Below are positions 54,610 through 64,000 of a stretch of 64,000 bases of DNA, piece after piece. The first letter of the stretch is position 1, and each line of letters starts with the position of its first letter. A program made the translations under genes and the position numbers. The notes beneath the pieces are model-generated. The model was not told where the DNA came from. It searched no databases and saw only the letters and a program-made list of their open reading frames with translations. Origin of the DNA: Amoeboaphelidium protococcarum (taxonomy: Eukaryota; Aphelidiomycota; Aphelidea); assembly GCA_023515745.1 (NCBI GenBank), contig JALECJ010000056.1, forward strand, positions 310,001 through 374,000. Direction: 5' to 3'.

Positions 54610-56248
54610 ATGGCGTCCAATAGCAAAGATGAACGCCACGATGCAGATCCAATTGGGGAACAACAATGGCTCAAAATGGAAATTCTGACAGATCCTAACA
54701 CGTCGTCCTTGAAATCGAATTACATTGTCCCAGCAGGGAATCCGAGATACGCTTATACATAGTAATAGCAAGTAGTAGATCTCTTTAGACTTTAAGAACC
54801 TGCAAATATGTTAATGTTCACTCCACCAGGCTCGGGAAGACGCGGAGGTGCAGACCGTTTCAAAACGGACCTGCACGCTCAGTAAGCGTACCCGTCGCGT
54901 ACGAGTGAAGTTAACGTAATATAAGGTAAACTTATTTATGCCAATAAAGGTTCTTCAATACCTATAACTTTGATTGATAATGCTGGTGCTGAGAATGAAA
55001 AGGTGCGTTCATTGATCTATGTTGATGTGGCAGAGAAAGAGCCACTTGACTCCCAAGAAGCATGGATCCTATGTGCCTAGAACTGTAAGAATTTTATAAA
55101 TCTATATTATAGTATGACACGATATAAACTCATCAAACTATGTAAAATCTATTTATGTAGGTGAAGATTAGACTTTTTAGCCAATTGAAATGGAGTTGAA
55201 ACAACGCGAGTCAACGTCGCGTCTAATTCAGTTTGATCTGCAAAATCAGTTTCATGGCGACCAAGACGATGGCGGACGTGGCGATCATTAGCAAGTCATA
55301 CCTAAATAGTCCTCAAGATTCATCATTGTTGAGTGGAGTGGCAAGTGTGAGGCGTTTGTTAAATTCAACTTTCTGAGTACTGATTTCAGCTCAAACAAGG
55401 GAGTTCGTGGTGTTATATGCACGTTGAATATTGTCTCCTATACTTCCACGTATTATGAGTCTAGTCAATGTTCCGTCAAGGTATTCCGGGACAAGGGTGC
55501 TGATAGAAAGTATCGCGAAGAGACAGCAAGACTGGCAAGAAGTGGTTTGGGTGAATTGGTCAATGATAACTCTTCTATATCTTTGAAATCTTTGGCATCT
55601 GAGTAATTGGATGAAAGACTGATGGAGCAGTACCTGATGACTTTGATCCATAAATGTTAAATTCCATTACGAAAAGTCACCAATACTGGCAACGTTAGAT
55701 AAAGTGAGTGCCTCAGTTTGCCGACTCCAGTAAAGGAAGCCGCTTCATTCACGAATATTCCTCAACTTGGCCTATAAAATGCCACTGAAGCCTTTCAACT
55801 TCCTGAACTGGGTGATGATGAGTAAATTCTGGTGATACGAAAGAAGTAACGCGTCAGCTTACCAACGTTCTATCTAAAAGCAGCTCCGAAAGCCTCTGAT
55901 TTGAAAGACGATCGAGTGGCTGATATATTGACTGCATCAGATGTCGGCTTTGTTGCTTGTTTGGAATCAAGATTGTAGACTGTGATTTTCACAGCTGTAT
56001 ATGACACCACTGGTTATTAGAGCAACTAGCTATCCAAGGTTGAGTTTCTGCAAGATTATCTGACTGATAATGTACTACAAGTCAGACATGAGATATCTCA
56101 TCTTTTGTATGTAGATGGAGACAGAGACAGTGTAACTCGCGTGTCTAATCACACGGTGGAAACCTGGTTCCGCCAAGAATGTTGCTTGTCGGTGCAGATT
56201 ATTTTACTTGATAATCTGACTGTGTGTATAGTATTCGCCACTTGCTGA
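54610..56248 (+). CDS. Grainyhead/CP2 family transcription factor
   Basis: 520 residues, two exons (intron 55085-55160). The CP2 domain is recognisable from KLIYANKGSSIPITL and VRSLIYVDVAEKEP through SRFIIVEWSGKCEAFVKFNF and FLSTDFSSNKGVRGVICTLN to SSQCSVKVFRDKGADRKYRE, where the family has the DNA-contacting LSTDFSxxKGVKG and CQIKxFRDKGAERK. A C-terminal half with Gln and Leu-rich stretches may hold dimerisation functions. Grainyhead-like factors in fungi control cell-wall remodelling genes; a similar role here is inference. Confidence 0.88.
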
Positions 56249-56628
56249 ATGAATGATCGAATGAGCGAAGGATGCATGAGCCACTATGCTAAAATACTCT
56301 ATGAAATTGAATGTAATGAAATGGAAATATTGAATGCATGTAATTATTTTAGTGAATTTACGTTTTCATCTTCACACCAAAGCATATCGTCTGTGGTTGA
56401 AACGCGCTTAATGCGTTTCCTTATTAGCCACCATCAATATAGCGGCGACAACTGATCTCTCTCCCTTTCTCTCCCAACGTTATTTGACGCGCTTTCGCTC
56501 TCGTTCTTCAGACCACTCTCGAAACTTTGTCCTTCTTTTCTATCTCACATTCAGGTTCTCTCTCTATCTCGGTCTCTGATCTCAAAATTAATTCTAGTTT
56601 GTAATCACAAGATCAAGGTGAAGTGTAA
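56249..56628. other. Intergenic, CT-rich
   Basis: 380 bp. The second half is CT-rich (TCTCTCTCCCTTTCTCTCCC, then similar runs to about 56590), as in many promoters of highly expressed eukaryotic genes. A GCGTTTC/GAAACGC inverted pair lies at about 56398-56418. No frame seen. Confidence 0.45.
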
Positions 56629-59600
56629 ATGTCAGATATAGAGTTGAAATTAATACAGTGTGGACAATGTGAAGTCTCTCTCTCACAATCTCGATAGTCT
56701 GATTCTATTCTGGCTGTGAGTAACAAGTATGGCTTGTTGGCTTTATGCTAGATGGATGCGGTTGTATTGTAGCCTTTTGAATCAGTAGGAGCTGAGGAAG
56801 ACCCAGTGTTGTTGGATGAGAAAATTATTGAGCTTCCACATGCCAATGCTGCGTGTAAGTTTTGTGATGGTCTGGATTTGCTCATCTTATGGACCGAGAA
56901 AGAACTATTCCTATACTCTTCTGCGTCTCTAGAGTTGAAGGTTAAACATGCAGTTCGTGGTATATAAGAAGTCTTCTCTATGTATAGCATGACAGTTATT
57001 CATAGTGCTAAAGAGTTTTTATACGTATCAAAGTCCTAAGAGTTGCAGCCGTTGAAGGGGATTGATGATAATGTTGTGAAGTGGACTGTCCGCATTAAAC
57101 AGTCAATCCTTGCATTGATGACAGCTAATAATGAATTGAAAGAGTATCAAATTACAGATGGAAAGTGCTAGTTGAAAGAAGATTACGGTGAGATTCTGCA
57201 GTGCTTCCGAGTGGAGAATATAATCTAGACGGCTAATGGTTACTTGCTCTCGTATTTTCAGAATGATGGAGATTTAGAGTTGAAATTCGGGCTGTACTCC
57301 ACAAAAGAGTTGACATTTACGGAGATTGGAGAAGATTTGTATTGGGCGCATCCAGACTTGACTAATCCTATGGAGTCTCATGTCCAGAGTTTGTGCTTAA
57401 ATGAAGATGTATCACTATTATTCTGTGGATTTACAGGAAGTAATGATGTGCCTGTCGTATTGAATGATCTTCATAGCGGAGAACTGAAATTGATCGATTT
57501 AGATGAGACTGCTAGGATTGAGATGCCTGTCACTGATGAAGTTATTGACGTGTCATGTCTGGCTGTTGCGGTGCTATTGCCTCCAAAGGGTGATGGTAAT
57601 CTGGAATGGAGCGAAGAAGAGCTGGAAGATGTGGAGAGTGTTAGCTGGCGCAAGCTGCCTATTGTATATGTTCTTACTGAAACTAACATCCTGCTTGCTT
57701 ACAAGGTAGTTTGTCAAAATACTGACATGACTTTGCCTGATGCTGTTGATCACTATGCAAAGTCCTAATATAAGATTTAGAAGAGTGCCGCTTCATCAAC
57801 GATTGCTCAAGTGTAGAATAGCGAGTTTGTCAAAGTGGTAGTTAATGGCCCAGTCGAGTTTATTGAGCCTATCAACTACACGGCTGCTATGATAAAGAAC
57901 GGGTTGAGTAATTTGAAGTCTCAGCTTGATCAGAGTTTGAAAAATACTGAACAAGTTTGCAGTCAAGACTTTAAAAAGAGATTATCCAATTAAGATAAGG
58001 ATTGTTAGCAAAGATTAGAGTTTTAAAAGAGAAATCAACACGACATTGGACAGTATGGTGATCCACTGCAATCTATGAAGGAGGAAATGATATTGTGTTA
58101 ACTAAGAGTGGATCAGATTGAACGATAATTGAAGCACGCTGTAACGTAGAATAGATTTGCCAAGTTTGCTCACGAGAACAGCCTAAGCCCGGAGTAATCT
58201 TCGATCCACGATAAAGTTTTGAAAGAAGCTGAAGATGTCAAGATTAAAATTGAGCAGTTAAAATCAGTACTGTCCTTGATAAAGAGTCAAACGCTACAGT
58301 TTAATGATGATGACGACGAGAGTTTTGAGAAGGAGAATGCTTAGAATGGCTGTGAATCTACGCAGGCTATTCTATAGACTATCGAGAATTTGAGTGTTGC
58401 CGCTGCTGCCAAGACTGATGCCATTTCCAAATTACAGAGCCAGATCGATACTTGTATGAAGAGATTAAATTTGGAAGATAAAGATTTAGAGTTGCCATCT
58501 AAATTATTGGATGGTGATCAACTAGACTCTCGCAGTGGCTCTAAGCCAATAACTGATTTTTCTAAATTGCGGAGACTAGCTAAGAGTGGTGATTTTTAAC
58601 CAAGTGAGATCAAGTTTGATCACCTTCAGCCTGTGCAAAGTCTTTAAAATATTAGGTGCCGGCTTGAGTTACTGCGCAAGTTAAGGGATAAGCCAGTCAT
58701 TGCAAAGGTGGCGGAGGTTGAGAATGATCGTAAAAGCGACAAGGCGGATTCAGCTGTATCATCTAAGCATTTGTCAAGCGTTGTGCCGTCATTCGACCAG
58801 TCAAAATAGTGGCCTTCATTAGCAAATGTGGATAGTTAAAAAGCTACTGTGAAGAAGGAGGATTCCATTGCTGCTTCTCCTGTAAAACCAGCGATTTAGA
58901 ATCTATTTGGCGCCTTTGGCTCGTCGACCAAGTCTTCTGACTTTGCTAAAGAGTTTGCAGCTTCTCCTAGTCCTTAACCCGCAGTAAAGTCACCATTTAG
59001 CTTCTTTGGTAGTAAGCAAAAAGAAGAGTAACAATAGCAGCCTGCAGTTCCTGATAAGCCTCTATTTTCCTTTGGTCAAACATTTGGATAAGCAGAAAAA
59101 CCCAAAGTATCTAATGCGCCGTCTCTGTTTAATTTTGGCAGTTCAACTTCTGCGCTGTAATCCGCTACCAAGAAAGAAGATATTAAGTTTAATGCTCCTG
59201 AAGTGTCGTCATTGAAAGACAATGATGATACAGATGAAGTGGAGAGTGAAGCCTCTGAAAAATCTGAAATATCGTCAGAAGGAGGTCAGGATGTAGATGC
59301 TGATGGTGAAGAAGTCCTAGGTGCTGCTAAGCCTCAGGGAGAAGATGATCAGGAGACTTTGACACAGGCAGTGGAGCCAACTGCGGCATAAGAGCAAGAT
59401 GCCTAATAAATTAGCTCATCTGAAGAGGGAGAAGTGTCATAGGTTCAAGATGAGCAGCTGGAACAGTAAACATTCTCTTTTGGTGGATTCTAAGAGTCTA
59501 TGGATGCTGATGGAAGTTAGAATGCCGATGAGAATGTGAACGAATCTGTTGTTGGTAATGCAATTGAAGTGTTGCCTTCGAAGAACGACTAAGCAGTGGC

Positions 59601-60324
59601 GTAAGATGATTTTAATTTGATGTCTGACGCAGAAGAGCCATAGCAAGTGGCGACATTTTAAGCCAATTAATCTCCCGTGAACTTTGGTGCGTCAACCTCT
59701 AATCAATCTTTTGGCACTCCATTTTAGACTCCATTGAAGCCTTCTGCTTTTGCTTTTGGTACCGAGCAATAGTCGTAGAATCAAAACGCTACTACCGCCT
59801 TTGCTAGTACTCCTTTTGGTGATAATCAGCAGTAGTAGAAAACTTCATAGGTTGGTACACCGCCGTTTGGTGCACCTGCATTTGGATAAAGTCCTTTTCA
59901 GACTCCTGCTCCTCCTCCGTTTGGGTAGTCTGCTTTCAGTACTTCAGGATTTGGATAACCATCATTTGCTGCTTAGTAGAGCCAGTAATCAAATCAGTAG
60001 TAAAGTTCATTCGGTTAAACTGGCTTTAGCCAGATGGCTTCTAATATGCCAAAGTTTGGCTCTGTTGCTACGCCGCAGTAAAATGTCGGAGTGTTTGGTC
60101 AGTCTGCTTTTTCTACCGCCGGTGGGGTGAATAATAGTTAAGCCTAATAGACTGGCGGTTTCGGTGGCTTTAGTACGCAGTAGACTTCAACTAGTCAGGG
60201 TGGAGGAAGTCTCTTTGGAGCTGCAGCTCAAAGCAAGCCAAGTATATTCGGAAATACGTAGTCTACTAGCTCTTCATCATCCACCAGTAATATGCCGTCG
60301 TCTTGGACTGCTCATCGCGGTTGA
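56629..60324 (+). CDS. NUP159/NUP214-type FG nucleoporin
   Basis: 1231 residues, one exon. Residues 1 to about 380 look like a beta-propeller (ADP-like WD repeats; HVQSLCLNEDVSLLFCGFTG). About 430-680 is coiled-coil (QSLKNTEQVCSQDFKKRLSN). From about 760 on the protein is FG-rich: SPFSFFGSK, LFSFGQTFGQ, SLFNFGSS, then many FG, GxFG and PFG repeats in a Gln/Ser/Thr setting, with an acidic island between. Nup159/Nup214 sits on the cytoplasmic face of the pore and recruits the Dbp5 helicase for mRNA export. Many FG-spacer glutamines are TAG/TAA. NUP214 is a better fit than plain FG Nups because of the propeller. Confidence 0.85.
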
Positions 60325-60403
60325 TTGCTAAAGTGTATTTTAAAAGCGTATGAATTAATAATATATTGAAATCGTGACATCATTATAGACTTTTTATTCA
60401 ATT

Positions 60404-61312
60404 TCATACTACTTCATCACTTTATGCTTTTGGTCTAATCATTGTAGAAGTTCCAGCGGGAGTACTTGTGGGCTCTGAGATAACATTAGACGCGACTTGG
60501 TTGGTTGACATGACAGCAGAATAGTCTGTCGTTGTTTTACCATGAATTACAACTTGATTCGGTGTCTGCTATTCCATAATGACGATTAAGATCAAACTTG
60601 AGATAAATGAGAGATTAGAGACGATCAAGCACGCGCATGATGCAGCTAGAGGAAGATTAATTTCAACCAATATGGCGCTGATGGTAGTAATAACGGTTGT
60701 ACTAAGAATGGCGCGTATATACTGAGTGCATCTGTGGTCCACTTGGTTAACAAGTGATTATTATGACTTTGATAACTAGTCCGACTGCATGCAACCGTTT
60801 ATCTAAACCAGAAGCATAAGTTACAAGTTACCTATAAATAAGCAAGCTAATGCCATTAAGAGACAAGATATCGCGAAAAGATATACTTTATCGCGATATA
60901 GATCCTTCAAAATACCAGACAAGATCCAAATAGATGCGATAATAGGCAACAAGTCCACATTTCTGTCAAAAAGGCATTCGAATTTGGAGCCATCAATAAA
61001 TTATCTAGATCGCAATACAATATAATTAAGCAAGCATCCATAAGCACTAACAAATGATAGCAAATACGCGGCTTAATAGACGATGGCAGACTTATCAGAT
61101 GCGTGATACAATCCACCAGTTAACATGCATACACTATATAGTAAGTGAATAACAACAACTAATTGGTCCTAATGATTCTGCTATGAAGAGCGTGGTTATC
61201 CTGACTATTTTTACTTCTGGCGCATGATACCAAAGCGCGTAAAATTGCACACCACAACGAATATAAGAGCAGCAGACACCCATGTCATCCATTCATACTA
61301 TGGTGAACTCAT
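60404..61312 (-). CDS. Orphan seven-transmembrane protein
   Basis: 302 residues, one exon, TGA at 60404. Seven hydrophobic stretches are seen: WVSAALIFVVVCNF; QLVVVIHLLYSVCML; VYQAAYLLSFVSAYGCLLNY; LLPIIASIWILSGIL; YLFAISCLLMALACLFIGNL; IRAILSTTVITTISAILV; CLIVSNLSFISSLILIVIM. The first loop is short, basic and Gln-rich; the tail (about 60 residues) is hydrophilic with Ser/Thr. The layout fits a G-protein-coupled receptor, but no DRY, NPxxY or fungal pheromone/cAMP receptor signature is evident. It ends 79 bp from the nucleoporin gene's stop. Confidence 0.7.
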
Positions 61313-61942
61313 AAATGTTCCTTTATGAAAATATCAAATTTACAGCTGATTGTACTAAGAATCGCTTATATGTCCAGAAGACATACAATATAAAAGTTCA
61401 TATCACACTCAACCGAATTAGAGGTTTGCTAAATAGCTCCGGAATTCGATGGTTTGAATGAGAGCATTTTGATTGGATCCTTATTAATACCAAAGACATA
61501 GATCTTCATCAAACGGCAAATCGCGGTAGATCTTGAGCCACCATACCATGATAGAGTTTCAACATTAATTTATAACTAAAATCACCTCCAAAATTTATCC
61601 AAAATGTATTTTCACGAATATTACTCCGCGATGTAAAAGACAAGAGTACGGAATCTCCAAACTTCTTATGACTGACAATAAGCACTATTCACAAAACACT
61701 CTATATGTAGAAGCAAAAGCACTAAAAACCTTTGTGCCTCAAGATCTCCTCTTTATATGATCAACTCCATCAATCAGTATCTTCGTAAAGCCCCGCGTTT
61801 CACTCCGCAGTTTGTGAATTGACAACGGTACCGATCGCGGATCAACATGGCATACACACAGTTTCCAAAAAGCATAAATTAACTCTCATACCCCCTTTCT
61901 TCACCGCTAAATTTTACAGTAACTAATCTAAAGACATATCTG
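61313..61942. other. Long divergent promoter region
   Basis: 630 bp between the divergent 7-TM and WOPR genes, the longest gap around a recognised regulator. No coding frame appears on either strand with TGA as stop. Long upstream regions are typical of WOPR master regulators in fungi, so this may hold many binding sites. Confidence 0.45.
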
Positions 61943-62823
61943 ATGCCTAACAATTTCTAGACATATAAAGGCCGCGTCCAGGATGCTAATGATGCAGCCA
62001 TTCTCATACAGGCAGCGATCGACGGGACGATCCCCGTTGTTTCATGGCGATTGACAGCTTTGCAGCGATCGCAAATATCCTCTGGCGATGTATTCGTATA
62101 CAACAAGCATGAGTCAAAGATTATGCGATGGACTGATGGAAAGCTATGGAGTCCTTCTAGAATTGCCGGTAAGTGAATTTTTTACTATTATCTTTGTTAA
62201 ATATCGATATTATATCATGGCTTTATGCATGTGTAGGACCATTTCTTATCTACAAAGAGGCTGAGGAGAAGCGATAATGCACGCCCACTGATGTGCATTT
62301 CAACTCCACCATTAGGCTAACTAAGTCTGAGCATTCGCAGAATACTGGCGTGTTTGCCAGTTAGAAGGGAGTATTCTATTTGAAAGAGAATGGTCTTATA
62401 AAGAAAACGCTGTCCATAATGGTCAATGGTGCATCTTACAATCTGGTGGCTTACTGCTCCGTTGAAGATATTGATAGTCCGAGATTCCCACGTCCTTGTG
62501 AAGATCCTCATCTAGCTAACGTGTAACTATCGCGCGAACTCTAGAATGTATCCACCCAACAATCATCGCTATCATTGGGCAGTTAGCCGTTGACAAGAAG
62601 TCGTTCAGACGAGACTCCATCGTCCCATTCTACCGAGCGGTCAAGCCATAACGATGAGTCGCTACCTCTAAAAAAGAGGAGATTGTCCATCGCGTCAACT
62701 CCATCTTTGCCAAGTCCTGTCGAGGACGTTGATAGTCATCGATAGGCACTTCCATCGCTGGCTGAAGTGTTGAAAAGTATAGATTTACCACCGAAATTGA
62801 GATATGCCATTTAAAAACTATGA
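61943..62823 (+). CDS. WOPR (Gti1/Pac2) transcriptional regulator
   Basis: 270 residues, two exons (intron 62169-62236). WOPRa: TYKGRVQDANDAAILIQAAI, PVVSWRLTALQRSQISSGDV, VFVYNKHESKIMRWTDGKLW then SPSRIAG/PFLIY, the junction falling inside the conserved SPSRI(A/S)GxFLxY. WOPRb: GLIKKTLSIMVNGASYNLVA and YCSVEDID. The C-terminus is Ser/Pro-rich with a basic LPLKKRRLS, a likely nuclear signal. The family is fungal and governs morphological switching and pathogenic or developmental programmes (Wor1, Ryp1, Mit1). Confidence 0.95.
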
Positions 62824-62829
62824 TAAAAT

Positions 62830-63852
62830 TCAATTGTTTCTACTCCGTTTAGGCTTCTTCTTTACCACTTCCGCATCCATGTCAGTACCATCTTCTGCTT
62901 TGTCATCCATATCATTCTTGCCATTGGCAGTAAAAGGTATACGTGTAGCGGCATTGTACTGATCATTATTAGTTTGCCGCAGCAAGTCTTCATCGCCATC
63001 GACAAAAGCCGGGCTAACTGCACGACGTAAAAATCCTACAACACCTCCACCACTACTGCTCTGACGTCTTTTAGCACTATTAATACTACGATCACGACCG
63101 AGAATGTCAAACATGTGCAAGAAGCCATTGATTAAATCTCTAGATCCATCAGCATGCTTTGGAAACACTTCATCTTTAGTGCTAGTCCAATTCTTCTTTA
63201 CAACATCTTCCGCTTCACGGTATAGACCCCACAGCTTAACACCTTGGACACCAAGTGAGCTAAGTCCAAGTTCCTTTCTGTCGATACCCCGGGCCAAATT
63301 ACGTCTCACATACACATCGTAATCTTTAACAATACGCGTAATGAGATCGCTGGTGGATATGCCTTCAGTTCTCTGCGTGGGTAAGAATCTGTTGCTCTCC
63401 TTCACAAAAGCATAAACATCATCATGTGTGGCAGAGGTGTAAGGAAGATCATCATGAGCGACGAAATCAATTCGATGCAGATCAATAAACTCCTAATTGA
63501 TTACCCACGGCGCATTCTCAACCACTTCGTCAACATACCTACAATGCCTCAAAGACTCTGCTCTCTCTTCATGATTCATCACAGTCCTGCCCTTGTGCAG
63601 AAGTGTATCAGCGTCTGAGCACACACCCACAATCAGGTACACGTCGCGATTCTTATTCTATTCAAACAGAGGGTGATACACTGGATTAATACTAGACAAA
63701 TCATATTCTTTGAATGCCATCTTGGCTTATCGCAGCTGTCTAGCATGTCCATAATGAAATAAGTCATAAATACCGTCACAGTACACTCTAATTTATCTGT
63801 TAGAGCTGTCCATCTCCTCAGCCTTTCCGACTGATTTATTAGCCTTCTTCAT
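62830..63852 (-). CDS. PCT1: Choline-phosphate cytidylyltransferase
   Basis: 340 residues. CTP + phosphocholine to CDP-choline, the controlling step of the Kennedy pathway. [20 protein letters not shown] (about 21-40) holds the HxGH nucleotide-binding site (H33, H36). Then [44 protein letters not shown] and RTEGISTSD (161-169), the second signature, with [14 protein letters not shown]. The C-terminus is basic with KKKPKRSR, fitting the membrane-sensing and nuclear-targeting tail. The frame stays open upstream of the ATG at 63852 (RPEKLQQC), so a longer N-terminus is possible. Its stop is 6 bp from that of the convergent WOPR gene. Confidence 0.96.
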
Positions 63853-64000
63853 ACACTATTAGAGCTTTTCAGGCCGAGACAGTTACAATAGTTCAAGTAT
63901 TCTTATTCAGTCAGGTAATGACAACAGATTTTCACCAAGCCAGCGATATGTAACGGAATTTAAATATAAAATTCGTACCAGTAAATGATATAAAGGTGGC

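Overview
This is compact nuclear DNA from a eukaryote that reads UAA and UAG as glutamine and stops only at UGA. With the standard code nearly every gene looks broken. With UAA/UAG = Gln about 33 protein genes open fully, and reassigned codons fall on glutamines that are invariant in their families (RecQ motif 0, DEAH motif VI, GCLC). The gene set combines fungal-type markers (a Gti1/Pac2 WOPR regulator, a BAR-PH-VASt SIP3/LAM protein, a class I DAHP synthase, a fungal-type C2H2 protein, a grainyhead/CP2 factor) with flagellar or centriolar genes (FOP/CEP43, an IFT88-like TPR protein) and SARAF and SPEC3/Stum homologues. My inference is an early-diverging, flagellate or recently flagellate fungal relative, for example an aphelid; the window alone cannot prove the taxon.

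Layout. 0-19 kb: a block of single-copy genes (GPI11/PIGF, FOP, GCLC, a C2H2 protein, PRELI, a DUF2817 peptidase, SWC4, IFT88-like, ERB1/BOP1, an Alba-like protein, a TH1 protein) lies between two inverted ~0.9 kb repeat arms (about 666-1601 and 17764-18639). Each arm carries a ~70-bp tandem repeat and a TATA-like box. A ~520-bp MITE sits at 9416-9936. 19-33 kb: an OB-fold-like protein, UTP14, a membrane or secreted protein of unclear family, SPEC3/Stum, PNO1, a Q/Y/RG-rich protein, VPS5/SNX, DAHP synthase, a beta-helix protein and SARAF. 33-50 kb: EFL1, an SGS1/BLM RecQ helicase, SIP3/LAM, TFB2, a DEAH helicase and a coiled-coil protein. 50-64 kb: a second ~285-bp MITE, a URB2-like protein, a CP2 factor, a NUP159/214-type nucleoporin, an orphan 7-TM protein, a WOPR regulator and choline-phosphate cytidylyltransferase.

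Functional themes. Ribosome biogenesis is well represented (ERB1, UTP14, PNO1, EFL1, probably URB2 and the DEAH helicase), as are membrane lipid and GPI biology (GPI11, PRELI, SIP3/LAM, PCYT1) and nuclear regulation (SWC4, TFB2, WOPR, CP2, C2H2). Genes are packed tightly: convergent stops can lie 6 to 17 bp apart and divergent starts about 90 to 140 bp apart. Introns are few and short (51 to 91 nt) with GT..AG ends. Exon sums divide exactly by three in every multi-exon model given below.
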